Notes: generated from the letters alone by a model not told the origin. Counted from the stretch's first letter, positions 8,305-17,351 are shown. The stretch is 48,728 nucleotides of DNA from Eubacteriales bacterium (GCA_028705495.1 JAQWDK010000014.1:1-48728); one strand, 5' to 3'. Program-made: numbers and translations.

Positions 8305-11130
8305 ATGAAAAAAGCTCTAGCTCTAATGCTTGCACTGATGATGATTCTGCCGCTTATGATCGTAGCAAACGCTGCAGATTTTGCTCTTGACGGTAAGCTC
8401 GATGACAATATCTGGTTCGACCGTGGTTGGTATCAAGTCGGTGCCGGAGATTGGGAAAAACCAGTTTCTGCAGATAAGCCCCGCAATGAAGCTTTCGATA
8501 TTCAATATAGGTCGGATGCTGAGTTCCTTTATGTTGGTGTAAAAACCAATTTCGCCCCTAAAGCTACCGATGATGTTTCCGGTAACGGCAATGGTACAAC
8601 CTTCCGTTTATGGACCTTTGTAGACGGTAACTCTTATGGTGAAGTAGCTTACACTACATATAACTATATTGTAGAGTATTACTACAAACCCTCCGGAAAC
8701 GTAATTCGTCTTCTTGAAAACAGAGCTCCTACCGCTAACACAGCTTCTGTTATAGATAACGCCGGCGGAATAGAAGCAAAAGATGTTGTTGGAGAAAATT
8801 CCTGGACTTTTGAGCTTAAGATTCCTTTAACAGCTATCAAAGCAACTACTTCCCTCAGAACATACGCTTCTCTCGGTACACCTACTGTTGCAGGTGACAA
8901 ATCCGATTTCAGTACATTATGGTTCCCCTTCTTTGGTGATAATGAATTCCCCGGTCTCGCAGATGCTCCTTACAAGAGATATAACAAAGAGAAATCACTC
9001 CTCCTTGACCTCGCTTCCATAAAAATGGGCAGCCCCCTTGTTATGCCGCGTCCGGCTGGCACATTTGAAATTACCAACTTCGCTGATTACATTGGCGGAA
9101 CAACAACTATTATGTCCCGTGTCGACGGAAAAACAACTATAGGTGAGGTTTCTGAAATCACAGTAGGAGCTGCAAAGGATTATAATTATTTCTACCTTGT
9201 AGCTGTTGGAGCAGATGGCAAAGTAACCGCAATTAACCACACTCTCAACAGACCAGCTGGCAATAAAGACTCTTTCGTAATTCCAGAAGGCGGATACGTC
9301 CTCCTTGCAAACGCTAATCTTCCCGCTGCTGTTACATCGAGTTTCAAAACTATAGCTGTAGGTGATGAAGTAAAGCTTTATAATGTCGACCTCACAGCTC
9401 TCAGTGCAGCCAAAACCAAAGCTGTAACCCCCAACGCCGGATTCGCATTTAGAAAACCCGGAACAGGCGTTATTAACTATTCAGATGGTGAAAACATTTC
9501 AATAAGCGCAACAACAAAGCTCTCAGACGGCCAAAAAGCTTCTGATGCAGTCGCATTCAGTAATGCGGGCGTTCAACTTATAATGAATAAAAAACCCACT
9601 GATGCAACAATTAATCCCTCAGTTAATCTTGCTCTGAACCTTGGTTCTATCAAGAGAGTGGATAAATTAGTCCTTAATTTCTATCATGAATATAATTCAA
9701 TGATAGGTCTTCCGAAAGATAATAAAGTCATGGTTTATTATTCAACAGACGGTTTTGAATACAGACGTCATGGCTCTTATACAATCAACGGAACTGCAGC
9801 AGCCGATACAACCGGTGTTGTAGAAACAGTAATTGACCTTCCTGATGTCAGCGCACAGTACATAAAAGTTTCTTATGATATAGGCGCAAGTCCATTTGCA
9901 GCACCTGAAACTAAGGTTGTCTGGGAATTCACAGCGATGACCGAAATCGGTGTTGTTGAGAGAGCTTCTGAAGTAACCTACGGTGCAGCACCTATAACCG
10001 ATGGCGAAACAACAAACGTAGCTCTTAATAAAGATTGGTTTGGTATCGATTATAACCGTAAAGCTGCTGTTTACAGTGGTGATTTTACCGACGGTGTCGT
10101 TGTAGAAGGAAATGATTTCTCATACGGTGCTCCTTGGTTCGCTTTTTATCGTAATGGTGAATATGGTAATATTGACTATTCTAAAAAAGGCGATGTTATA
10201 ATAGACCTCGGTGAAAATGGCAAGAACATTGGCGGTGTAAGGCTTCAGGCAGCTCCTTCAATCGGCGAAGCTGAATCTATAAAAGTTTACGCTTCCAACA
10301 ATGCAAGCGCTTGGGATGAGGTCGGAACCATTACAACCTCCGGCACCGGTATTCAATGGGCTGGCGTTGACTTCGCTAAAACAATAGATGCAAGATATAT
10401 CAAAGTAAGCGTCGTAAACAAAGGTATGTTCTTCATGGTTTCTGAAATCGAAGTTCTTACCTATGAATTACCCGATGCAGCATCAACCGGTGACCTTCCT
10501 GCTAATTATGAAGCTTCTTTGATTTCTGTTGGTAAACCTTATGAAATCATATCTGATGGCGGTGAACGTGATGACGGTTATAAAATAGACAATGTAGTAT
10601 TAACCGACGGATTAAAGCACGGTGGTGCAACTGGCAGCGGTTTCGGACTTAGTGTTACGTACGCAGAATTCATCCTCGACCTCGGCGAAAAGAGAACTGA
10701 CCTCTTTAAGTTCGCAGCCGACCTTATCGGTGATGCGAGCTGGGGAATCGGTGATCCTATAGGAATAAATGTTTTGGTTTCCGACAATGGTGAGAACTTC
10801 TTCTATGTCGGTAGCTCGACTACCTTGGCTGATAACTTCTTCACAGTTGAACTGGATAACATGGTAGGCGGAAGATATGTGAAGTTCGAGTGCGAAGTTG
10901 CTTCCCATGTATGGCTCAGCGAAATCGAAGTTTATGCAGCAGAAGAAATTGTTGACGAGAGCGAACCTGTTGACGAGAGCGAGCCTATCGTTGACGAGAG
11001 CGAACCTGTCGTTGAGAGCGAAGATGAATCCGAAACACCTCCTACAGGCGAATTCGGCGCACCCATCGTAGCCCTCCTCCTTGTTCTTAGCATAAGCGGA
11101 TTCGTAGTTATCAAGAGACGCAAAGTATAA
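8305..11130 (+). CDS. Secreted multidomain surface protein with PxTG-like tail (941 aa)
   Basis: Translation most likely begins at 8305, 7-8 bases after GAAAGGA; an upstream in-frame ATG at 8269 lacks a ribosome site. Domains in order: signal peptide 1-23 (identical to that of the next gene); CBM9-like domain about 24-245 (LDGKLDDNIWFDRGW); the recurring unnamed module about 251-380 (VIPEGGYVLL, then VGDEVKLYNVDL); and three discoidin-like domains at about 389-550, 565-715 and 738-878, each with LNLGS, IDLGE or LDLGE and a YIKVS/YVKFE strand. A four-copy DESEP-type linker leads to TPPTGEFG, a membrane segment and KRRKV. No enzyme motif is seen. It is predicted to sit on the cell wall and bind glycans. 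It has its own promoter and terminator. Confidence 0.8.
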   Translation: MKKALALMLALMMILPLMIVANAADFALDGKLDDNIWFDRGWYQVGAGDWEKPVSADKPRNEAFDIQYRSDAEFLYVGVKTNFAPKATDDVSGNGNGTTFRLWTFVDGNSYGEVAYTTYNYIVEYYYKPSGNVIRLLENRAPTANTASVIDNAGGIEAKDVVGENSWTFELKIPLTAIKATTSLRTYASLGTPTVAGDKSDFSTLWFPFFGDNEFPGLADAPYKRYNKEKSLLLDLASIKMGSPLVMPRPAGTFEITNFADYIGGTTTIMSRVDGKTTIGEVSEITVGAAKDYNYFYLVAVGADGKVTAINHTLNRPAGNKDSFVIPEGGYVLLANANLPAAVTSSFKTIAVGDEVKLYNVDLTALSAAKTKAVTPNAGFAFRKPGTGVINYSDGENISISATTKLSDGQKASDAVAFSNAGVQLIMNKKPTDATINPSVNLALNLGSIKRVDKLVLNFYHEYNSMIGLPKDNKVMVYYSTDGFEYRRHGSYTINGTAAADTTGVVETVIDLPDVSAQYIKVSYDIGASPFAAPETKVVWEFTAMTEIGVVERASEVTYGAAPITDGETTNVALNKDWFGIDYNRKAAVYSGDFTDGVVVEGNDFSYGAPWFAFYRNGEYGNIDYSKKGDVIIDLGENGKNIGGVRLQAAPSIGEAESIKVYASNNASAWDEVGTITTSGTGIQWAGVDFAKTIDARYIKVSVVNKGMFFMVSEIEVLTYELPDAASTGDLPANYEASLISVGKPYEIISDGGERDDGYKIDNVVLTDGLKHGGATGSGFGLSVTYAEFILDLGEKRTDLFKFAADLIGDASWGIGDPIGINVLVSDNGENFFYVGSSTTLADNFFTVELDNMVGGRYVKFECEVASHVWLSEIEVYAAEEIVDESEPVDESEPIVDESEPVVESEDESETPPTGEFGAPIVALLLVLSISGFVVIKRRKV

Positions 11131-11165
11131 TCCGATAACCGTAAAAATGTAATTTGCATAAAGGA

Positions 11166-11198
11166 AAATCCGGGCAGTTTCACTGCCCGGATTTTTTT
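11166..11198 (+). terminator. Terminator after the 941-aa surface gene
   Basis: Stem AAATCCGGGCAG (11166-11177), loop TTTCA, arm CTGCCCGGATTT (11183-11194), then TTTT. The same stem and loop recur at 14955-14983. The rest of the 300-base gap 11131-11430 holds the next promoter and leader hairpin. Confidence 0.92.
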
Positions 11199-11318
11199 AG
11201 GTTGTTTTTTAGTAACCGACATAAGCGCTTTATAGTTTTATTATTTGAAATTATGACAATTTTAGTGGTTTGTTACTCATTTTATTTATTTTTGTTACAA
11301 TTATCTTCATATATAATG

Positions 11319-11347
11319 TTGACATAACGCCACTTTTAGTTTATAAT
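11319..11347 (+). promoter_or_regulatory. Sigma-A promoter of the 1162-aa surface protein
   Basis: TTGACA (11319-11324), a 17-base spacer and TATAAT (11342-11347). The spacer differs from the paralogous promoter at 8191, while the -10 region and everything downstream is nearly identical. Confidence 0.9.
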
Positions 11348-11360
11348 CAGTACATAAATG

Positions 11361-11391
11361 TTTTACAGATTAATTTTTTAAGTCTGTAAAA
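11361..11391 (+). promoter_or_regulatory. Leader hairpin, copy 2
   Basis: TTTTACAGA (11361-11369) pairs with TCTGTAAAA (11383-11391), identical in stem and loop to the hairpin at 8233-8263. Confidence 0.6.
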
Positions 11392-11430
11392 CGAATATGC
11401 AAAAAATAAAACGGTGAAAGGAATGTCGAA

Positions 11431-14400
11431 ATGAAAAAAGCTCTAGCTCTAATGCTTGCACTGATGATGATTCTGCCGCTTATGATCGTAGCAAACGCTG
11501 TTGAAACCATCACAATTGACGGCAAGCTCGATGAAGCCGTGTGGCTTCCGAACGCATGGATCAATATAGGCGCAGGCGATTGGGAGACACCTCAAGATCG
11601 TAGTGAATCATACAATTTGCAGTTCAGAACAGACGACTCAAACCTTTATGTAGGTGTAAAAACAAACTTTGCTCCAAAGGGAACAGATACATTATTCGGT
11701 AATGGAAATGCTTCTATTTTCAGGCTTTGGACTTTTGTTGACGGTAGAAAGAAAGACACGACAGAATTTACTACATATAACTATATTGTAGAATATTCTT
11801 ACAAACCCTCGGGTAGCGTTTTTGTTCTACGCGAAAACACAAATGCAACAGGTAATAGCTCTGTTGTTGTAGCTGGCTCAGGCGGAATAACATCTGCTGA
11901 AGTTGTTGGAACAGATTCTTGGTCGTTCGAACTTAAGATTCCGTTTACGGCAATCGGAGCTACAGATTCTGTAAGGGCTTTTGCAAGCTTTGCAACCACA
12001 ACTGCTTCCGGCAGCAAGGACGGCTATTCTACAATGTGGTATCCCACTTTTGTCGATAACCAGTTCCGTCGTCTTGAGAGTGCTACAGCTGAAGTTGGCA
12101 ACGCTTTTGCTCCATATATACTCTTTAATAAAGATAAAGCGTTGGTGCTAAAATTTGCTGATCTGAAAATTGGCGGAACTTATGTTGCTCCTCGTCCGAC
12201 AGGGACAATGGCAATCGACAACTTCGCTGACTTTGTAGCAGCCCAGACAACTATTTTAAAACGACTTGGCACAACAATCGGTGAAATTTCAAAAACAACC
12301 TATGGCTCGGCAAAAGACTATAACTATTTCTCACTCGTAGCTGTAGACAAAGATAATAAAGTTATCAATGTAAATACTACATTAGGTAGACCGGCAGGCA
12401 TAAAAGATAATTTCGTTGTTCCTGACGGTGGTTATGTTTTATTGTTTAACGAAAACAAAGAAGCTGATAGAGATTTATTTAAATCTATCAAAGCGGGCGA
12501 CGTTATCACACTCACAGGTGTTGATCTTGCAACTCTTAAAGCAGACAAAGTAGAAGCAGCTTTAACGGGCGCAAGCTTCACATTTAAGAGCGGCGACGCA
12601 GAAGCTTCAAAAGCTATCGCCATTGATAACTTTGGCGGATACGAAGGCGGTCAAACTACAATCATGGCACGCGTTGATGTTAAGTCAACGGTTGGCGATG
12701 TAGCTAAAGCAGCAGGTGCACCTGGATTTGATTACACATGGTTCGATATGGTAGTAGCTGATGCTTCTGGTAAGATTACAGAAGTCAATTTTACAGCTGT
12801 TGCCAAGGATACTGTTGTAATTCCTGAAGGTGGTTTTGTCCTTGCAGCACATGCTGATAAACCACACGAAGTTAAATCCGCTTTCAAAGGTATGGCTAAA
12901 GACGATGTCATTAGACTTTACAATATTGATCTTAACACTTTAGCAGCAGGTGGTGCAAAGAAAAATACCATCGGTGCAGGCTTTGCATACAAGAAAGCTG
13001 GCAGCGGTGTTATCAACGCTTCCAATCCACAAAACATTGCTATCAGCGATACAAAACTCTTGTCTGACGGCGACAAAGTATCAGACGCTGGCAACTGGTC
13101 AGCAGCTGGTGTTCAGCTTATCGGCAACAAGAACCCGACAAACGTTCTAATCAATCCTGAAGTTAACCTTATACACAACCTCGGCTCAATTAAGAGAGTT
13201 GACAAAGTGGAACTCAACTTCTATCACTGCCAAAACGTTATGATCGGACTTCCGAAAAATAACAAGGTAATCCTTTACACTTCAGTAGACGGCTTTACTT
13301 ATAAGCGCGCTGGTATTTACACAATTAACGGTGAGGCTAAAGCAGGTGAATTCGGTACTGTCGAAACAGTTATTGATATACCTGATGTAGATGCTCAGTT
13401 TATCAAATTGTCTTATTTAATAGGGCCAAGTCCGTTCCCGGCTCCTGAAACAAAAGTTGTTTGGGAATTCACAGCAATGAGCGAGTTTGGCTTTGTTGAA
13501 AAAGCACTCGGCAACGTTGAAGATAACTACGTCAAAGAAGGTCTTGAAGCGCTTTACAGCGGTAAAGACAACACAGGCGACGGTTTGAACTCCTATGCTA
13601 CAACTTGGACAGACCTCAGTGGTAAAGGTCTCGACATTACAGTAGTAAACGACAACATAAACTTCTTTACAAATGATGCTTACAGGTTCAAGAACCTTAA
13701 AACAATGCTTCCTGAAAAAATTACCGAAATTGTTAACGGTGATGAATATACAGTTGAGCTTGTAGTAGGTGCTATCGATCCGATAGGCTTAAACTTCCAG
13801 ACTCTGATGAATTCAGAAAATGACAACTTTGCATTATTCAGGCGTGTACCTGGTGATTTTATTGAATTCAAGTCCAGTTCGAACCTCAGACCTAAGGTTA
13901 CAGGCGGATTAGAATTCGTTAAAGACTCTACAATCACCATTACCGCAAAAGTCGGCGGGAAAGTAAGGATGTATATCGACGGTGTTCTTATCGGCGAAGT
14001 AGATTGCACTGTAAAAAATACAGCAACCGCAATGTTCTTTGGTTGGCCGGATGTTGACTCAGAAGGAAAAGCAACTAACAAGAACTTCGGTGCAGATTAC
14101 AAGGGAATGCGTTTCTACTCTAAAGAGCTGACAGCAGACCAAGTAGCTGCAAATGCTAAAGCTGACAGAGATATCAATTACGTTGCGTTCGCTCCTGCTA
14201 CATTTGTTGGAGCCGAAACACTTCCGGCAGCTGTTTCAGCTGGAGCACTGCCTGCAGAGTTCAACGACGTTCTTGTTTCGAAAGGTAAACCCTATTCAAT
14301 ATTTGCTAACGGTGGACACCGTGACGGTTATATTCTTAACCTCACTCTCCTTACAGACGGTACAAAGCACACAGGTACAGTAGGTGGTGGCTTTGGTGTT

Positions 14401-14919
14401 AACAACAAATACGCTGAAGTAGTTCTTGACCTCGGCGAAGTAAGAAATGATCTTTACAAATTCGGCGCTGACCTTGTCGGTGGCGATTGGGGCATAGTAC
14501 AACCCAACGGCATCAAGGTTGCAGTTTCAGAAGACGGTATAAACTTCAAATATGTTGGCGAAGCTAAAACTGTTGCTGATAACTTCTTCACAGTAACTGC
14601 TGATAACATGGTTTCGGCCCGTTATGTCAAGTTCTATCTCGATGCTGGCTCTCATGTATGGCTCAGTGAAATCGAAGTTTATGCAGCAGAAGAAATTGTT
14701 GACGAGAGCGAACCTGTTGACGAGAGCGAACCTGTTGACGAGAGCGAGCCTGTCGTTGACGAGAGCGAGCCTGCCGTTGACGAGAGCGAACCTACCGTTG
14801 ACGAGAGCGAAGATGAATCCGAAACACCTCCTACAGGCGAATTCGGCGCACCCATCGTAGCCCTCCTCCTTGTTCTTAGCATAAGCGGATTCGTAGTTAT
14901 CAAGAGACGCAAAGTATAA
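11431..14919 (+). CDS. Secreted multidomain surface protein with LamG-like domain and PxTG-like tail (1162 aa)
   Basis: Paralogue of the preceding surface gene. Signal peptide 1-23; CBM9-like domain about 24-250; two tandem copies of the unnamed module at about 258-380 and 394-520 (VVPDGGYVLL and VIPEGGFVLA, each followed by GDxIxLxxxDL); a discoidin-like domain about 523-695; then a region absent from the paralogue, about 700-915, that reads as a LamG/concanavalin-like jelly roll (WTDLSGKGLD, VRMYIDGVLIGEVD, GMRFYSKELTADQV). A last discoidin-like domain spans about 930-1085. Six DESEP-type repeats lead to TPPTGEFG, a hydrophobic helix and KRRKV. The start at 11431 follows GAAAGGA. A glycan-binding wall protein is inferred; no hydrolase motif is visible. 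Confidence 0.8.
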   Translation: MKKALALMLALMMILPLMIVANAVETITIDGKLDEAVWLPNAWINIGAGDWETPQDRSESYNLQFRTDDSNLYVGVKTNFAPKGTDTLFGNGNASIFRLWTFVDGRKKDTTEFTTYNYIVEYSYKPSGSVFVLRENTNATGNSSVVVAGSGGITSAEVVGTDSWSFELKIPFTAIGATDSVRAFASFATTTASGSKDGYSTMWYPTFVDNQFRRLESATAEVGNAFAPYILFNKDKALVLKFADLKIGGTYVAPRPTGTMAIDNFADFVAAQTTILKRLGTTIGEISKTTYGSAKDYNYFSLVAVDKDNKVINVNTTLGRPAGIKDNFVVPDGGYVLLFNENKEADRDLFKSIKAGDVITLTGVDLATLKADKVEAALTGASFTFKSGDAEASKAIAIDNFGGYEGGQTTIMARVDVKSTVGDVAKAAGAPGFDYTWFDMVVADASGKITEVNFTAVAKDTVVIPEGGFVLAAHADKPHEVKSAFKGMAKDDVIRLYNIDLNTLAAGGAKKNTIGAGFAYKKAGSGVINASNPQNIAISDTKLLSDGDKVSDAGNWSAAGVQLIGNKNPTNVLINPEVNLIHNLGSIKRVDKVELNFYHCQNVMIGLPKNNKVILYTSVDGFTYKRAGIYTINGEAKAGEFGTVETVIDIPDVDAQFIKLSYLIGPSPFPAPETKVVWEFTAMSEFGFVEKALGNVEDNYVKEGLEALYSGKDNTGDGLNSYATTWTDLSGKGLDITVVNDNINFFTNDAYRFKNLKTMLPEKITEIVNGDEYTVELVVGAIDPIGLNFQTLMNSENDNFALFRRVPGDFIEFKSSSNLRPKVTGGLEFVKDSTITITAKVGGKVRMYIDGVLIGEVDCTVKNTATAMFFGWPDVDSEGKATNKNFGADYKGMRFYSKELTADQVAANAKADRDINYVAFAPATFVGAETLPAAVSAGALPAEFNDVLVSKGKPYSIFANGGHRDGYILNLTLLTDGTKHTGTVGGGFGVNNKYAEVVLDLGEVRNDLYKFGADLVGGDWGIVQPNGIKVAVSEDGINFKYVGEAKTVADNFFTVTADNMVSARYVKFYLDAGSHVWLSEIEVYAAEEIVDESEPVDESEPVDESEPVVDESEPAVDESEPTVDESEDESETPPTGEFGAPIVALLLVLSISGFVVIKRRKV
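14691..14820 (+). repeat. Coding tandem repeat, VDESEP units
   Basis: Near-identical 18- or 21-base units with the core GTTGACGAGAGCGA encode VDESEP, six copies here. Shorter arrays lie at the same place in the genes at 10941-11025 (four copies) and 5875-5940 (three). Copy number differs among paralogues, as expected for slippage-prone wall-spanning linkers. Confidence 0.85.
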
Positions 14920-14954
14920 TCCGATTACCGTAAAAATGTAATTTGCATAAAGGA

Positions 14955-14986
14955 AAATCCGGGCAGTTTCACTGCCCGGATTTTCT
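14955..14986 (+). terminator. Terminator after the 1162-aa surface gene
   Basis: Stem AAATCCGGGCAG (14955-14966), loop TTTCA, arm CTGCCCGGATTT (14972-14983), then TCTTT. It copies the terminator at 11166-11198. Confidence 0.9.
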
Positions 14987-15017
14987 TTAGGTTTATTTTT
15001 GAAACTGACATAAGCGC

Positions 15018-15046
15018 TTGACAATTTTAGACTTTGCAGTTATAAT
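15018..15046 (+). promoter_or_regulatory. Sigma-A promoter of the 288-aa surface protein
   Basis: TTGACA (15018-15023), a 17-base spacer and TATAAT (15041-15046). The leader of about 125 bases (15053-15178) contains small inverted repeats such as TCGCA/TGCGA near 15128-15141. No known riboswitch is recognised. Confidence 0.85.
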
Positions 15047-15178
15047 ATAATTACTGATTATATGCATTTTGCAAAAAATCAGATAAGAACAATGATAACC
15101 TGAATATCGGGTTACAGTTTTGTACGGTCGCAGTTATGCGATTACCGCGCAAAACAAAAAATGAAAGGGAATTAAACA

Positions 15179-16045
15179 ATGAAAAAGACAATCGCAGTAA
15201 TGATGTCTCTTGTAATGTTGTTTGCTCTTGCTACTGCAGTAAGCGCGGCAACCGTTACAGTCGATGGTAATTTCGACGACAGCATCTGGTCCGACACATG
15301 GACAACCGTAAACTCGGCAAATGGCAAGTGGCAGACCCCTCTCGCTGAAGGCGTTACAAGAGATCAGGCATATGATGTTCAATATGCTGTCGAAGGTGAT
15401 TTTGTTTATGTTGCAGTTAAGACAAATTTCGCTCCCATCGGCGTAGATCCTTATGGCAACGGCAAAGGAACCAACCTCCGCTTCTGGATTTTTGTTGAAG
15501 GAAACAAGGTAGGCGATGTTGAATACACTCTTTACAACTACTTTGTAAATTTTGCTTACAATCCCGCAGGCGATGTTCTTACAGTTTACCAAAACTCAGA
15601 AGCCACAGAAAACAAAGCCGCTGTTATTGACACTCCCGCTGGCACAGAAGCAAAAGGTGTTGTTGAAGGCGACTCCTGGAATGTAGAGCTCAAGATTCCG
15701 TTTGCAGCATTCGGCGCAACCGATTCTCTCGAAGCTTTCGTAACACTTTCCAGCCCTCTCTCCGTAAACGGCACGGAAGCTGTTGAAAACAACGCTCTCT
15801 ACTTCCCCGCTTTCTCCGCTGGTACAGAAGAAGATACATTCGCTAATGCTCCCTTCAAAAAGTGGGAATCAGCAAAAGCTCTCAAGATTGCACTTACAGC
15901 TGAAGGCGATGTTTCTGAAGACGTTTCCGAACCAGCAGAAGAGTCCAAAACACCTGATACAAGCGACAACGCTGCTCTTTATGCAGTAGTAGCACTTGTT
16001 ACACTCCTCGGTGCTGCAATTGTCGTAAAGGCAAGAAAAGCATAA
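15179..16045 (+). CDS. Secreted single CBM9-like-domain protein with TPDTSD tail (288 aa)
   Basis: This is the minimal member of the surface family. Residues 1-23 are a signal peptide (MKKTIAVMMSL, cleavage near VSA). Residues about 24-240 align by eye to the N-terminal domain of the two large neighbours: VDGNFDDSIWSDTW, VYVAVKTNFAPIG, TLYNYFVNFAYNPAGDV, SWNVELKIPFAAFGATDS. An acidic linker leads to TPDTSD, a hydrophobic stretch and KARKA. It has no discoidin modules and no enzyme motif. The AAAGGGAATT ribosome site supports this start. A soluble-glycan-binding wall protein is inferred. The downstream terminator appears to have been interrupted by the next cassette. Confidence 0.78.
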   Translation: MKKTIAVMMSLVMLFALATAVSAATVTVDGNFDDSIWSDTWTTVNSANGKWQTPLAEGVTRDQAYDVQYAVEGDFVYVAVKTNFAPIGVDPYGNGKGTNLRFWIFVEGNKVGDVEYTLYNYFVNFAYNPAGDVLTVYQNSEATENKAAVIDTPAGTEAKGVVEGDSWNVELKIPFAAFGATDSLEAFVTLSSPLSVNGTEAVENNALYFPAFSAGTEEDTFANAPFKKWESAKALKIALTAEGDVSEDVSEPAEESKTPDTSDNAALYAVVALVTLLGAAIVVKARKA

Positions 16046-16058
16046 CTCTTAGTTAACT

Positions 16059-16073
16059 AAAAAACCCCGATAA
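16059..16073 (+). repeat. 15-bp direct repeat, left copy (partial terminator arm)
   Basis: AAAAAACCCCGATAA is the left arm of a terminator whose right arm is missing; only a weak CCCC/GGG pairing remains. The identical 15 bases occur at 18465-18479, where the hairpin is complete. Confidence 0.7.
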
Positions 16074-16082
16074 AGGGCGTTC

Positions 16083-16186
16083 GTCAAAGGGATTACGCAT
16101 AACAAGTTATGTTTGACCGACACTCTTCAAGCGGAGCCAAAACAGTAAAGACCACACCGAAGGATAAAACCTTTAGTGTGGTCTAC
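16083..16186 (+). other. Structured non-coding stretch before the ArsC/Spx gene
   Basis: CATAAC-AA-GTTATG (16098-16111) is extended by GTCAAA (16083-16088) pairing with TTTGAC (16112-16117) across a 9-base bulge. A second hairpin pairs AGACCACAC (16149-16157) with GTGTGGTCT (16176-16184), with an inner AAGG/CCTT. No T tract follows. It could be a leader or small RNA; no known family is recognised. Confidence 0.45.
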
Positions 16187-16233
16187 AGCCAAAGATGTAG
16201 ATCATCTTCTTGGGAAATGGGGGATTTTAAAAT

Positions 16234-16587
16234 ATGCTTTTTGTTTGTTATCCAAAGTGCACTACATGTAAAAAAGCGCAAAAATGGCTTGACGTCCACG
16301 GTGTCATATACGAGGTACGTAACATTAAAGACAATAATCCGACAAAGGATGAGTTAACCGATTGGCATACCAAAAGCAAATTGCCCATTAAACGATTCTG
16401 GAATACAAGCGGGCAGCTTTATAGGGAATTAGGTCTTAGCAGCAAAGTTGGTGGAATGACAGTAGAAGAGCAGATAACTTTACTTGCAACTGATGGCATG
16501 TTGGTTAAGCGCCCCATCTTAATCGGCTCTGATTTTGTCCTTATGGGGTTTAAAGAATCTGAATGGGAGCAAAAACTTGTCCTATAA
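16234..16587 (+). CDS. ArsC/Spx-family thioredoxin-fold protein
   Basis: 117 residues with the arsenate reductase/Spx/YffB fold. The N-terminus LFVCYPKCTTCKKAQKWL contains a CxxC pair, and the C-terminal half has the family pattern RPILIG(S)DFVLMGFKESEW. Family members are glutaredoxin-dependent reductases or, as Spx, RNA polymerase-binding redox regulators. This protein resembles the uncharacterised arsC-like group more than Spx, because it lacks the longer Spx tail. The ATG follows a G-rich ribosome site (GGGGGAT). No ars genes are nearby. It is the first gene of the small accessory cassette. Confidence 0.85.
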   Translation: MLFVCYPKCTTCKKAQKWLDVHGVIYEVRNIKDNNPTKDELTDWHTKSKLPIKRFWNTSGQLYRELGLSSKVGGMTVEEQITLLATDGMLVKRPILIGSDFVLMGFKESEWEQKLVL

Positions 16588-16645
16588 ATATAATCATCAT
16601 AAATCGAACAAAATTCGAGCAACTATCCGATTGGGGAATGGACAA

Positions 16646-16834
16646 ATGATATATGTATGTGAAAAATGCCATTTTACATTTGAGCGGGTTGGAAGTATTG
16701 AGCAGTGTCCTGACTGTGGGAAAATGAGTATTCGTCAGGCAAATGAAGAGGAAGTAAATAAGGATCTTCAAATTAAAGATGAATTTCGCAAAACAAATCT
16801 TTTATTTGTAGATCAGCGCAAAGAACATGGTTAA
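16646..16834 (+). CDS. Small zinc-ribbon protein
   Basis: Starting at 16646, the 62-residue product begins MIYVCEKCHFTFERV and has two CxxC knuckles (CEKC and CPDC) 16 residues apart, followed by a charged helix. This is the rubredoxin-like zinc-ribbon pattern of many small regulators or accessory proteins. The frame is open further upstream into the preceding gene, but that part does not look protein-like; GGGGAATGG before 16646 is a plausible though weak ribosome site. No specific function is recognised. Confidence 0.65.
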   Translation: MIYVCEKCHFTFERVGSIEQCPDCGKMSIRQANEEEVNKDLQIKDEFRKTNLLFVDQRKEHG

Positions 16835-16924
16835 TCTGGAATAATCGAAATCGGTTCGGACGTTTTTCTGATTCGTTACGGACAGATATTCTTTTATTAA
16901 TACATTTTGAAAGGGGTAATATTA

Positions 16925-17329
16925 ATGTCAAAACTCAGTATTATCGAAGGAATCGGAGAATCCTATGAGACCAAGTTGGAGGCAGCCGGAGTAAAATCAA
17001 TTGAGGCACTACTGGATACTTGTGCCACAAAAAAAGGGAGAACAGAACTTGCTGAAAAAGCAGGGATTTCTGAGAAACTGATTCTCAAGTGGGCAAACCA
17101 TGCTGATCTTGCACGTATAAAGGGTATCGGAGGAGAGTATGCCGAATTGCTGGAAGCCGCTGGCGTTGACACCGTGCCCGAACTGGCAATGCGCAAAGCT
17201 GAAAACCTTTTCAAGAAGATTCAGGAAGTAAACGAAGCCAAGTCTCTTGTAAGGAAGCTTCCCACTGAGGCGCAGGTCGAGGACTGGGTAAAGCAAGCTG
17301 CTGCACTCCCCCGTATTCTGCAGTACTAA
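16925..17329 (+). CDS. DUF4332 helix-hairpin-helix protein
   Basis: 134 residues with two consecutive HhH-like elements: IEGIGESYETKLEAAGVKSIEALL near the N-terminus and IKGIGGEYAELLEAAGVDTVPELA in the middle. This is the hallmark of DUF4332, a family related to DNA-binding helix-hairpin-helix folds but of unknown role. The start at 16925 follows AAAGGGG at good spacing; an earlier in-frame ATG at 16907 overlaps that site and is unlikely. mscL follows after 22 bases on the same strand. Confidence 0.82.
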   Translation: MSKLSIIEGIGESYETKLEAAGVKSIEALLDTCATKKGRTELAEKAGISEKLILKWANHADLARIKGIGGEYAELLEAAGVDTVPELAMRKAENLFKKIQEVNEAKSLVRKLPTEAQVEDWVKQAAALPRILQY

Positions 17330-17351
17330 ACTACTCAGGGAGGATACATAA

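Noticed and set aside
16149..16184. Glycine-riboswitch-like string ACACCGAAGGATAAAA
   Set aside because: Only a short resemblance to one glycine aptamer segment; the other conserved segments and the tandem layout are missing, and the bases fall inside a simple hairpin.
16535..16834. Longer zinc-ribbon frame starting inside the ArsC/Spx gene
   Set aside because: The first 37 codons overlap another gene and read as low-quality protein; the zinc-ribbon domain starts at the internal ATG at 16646.
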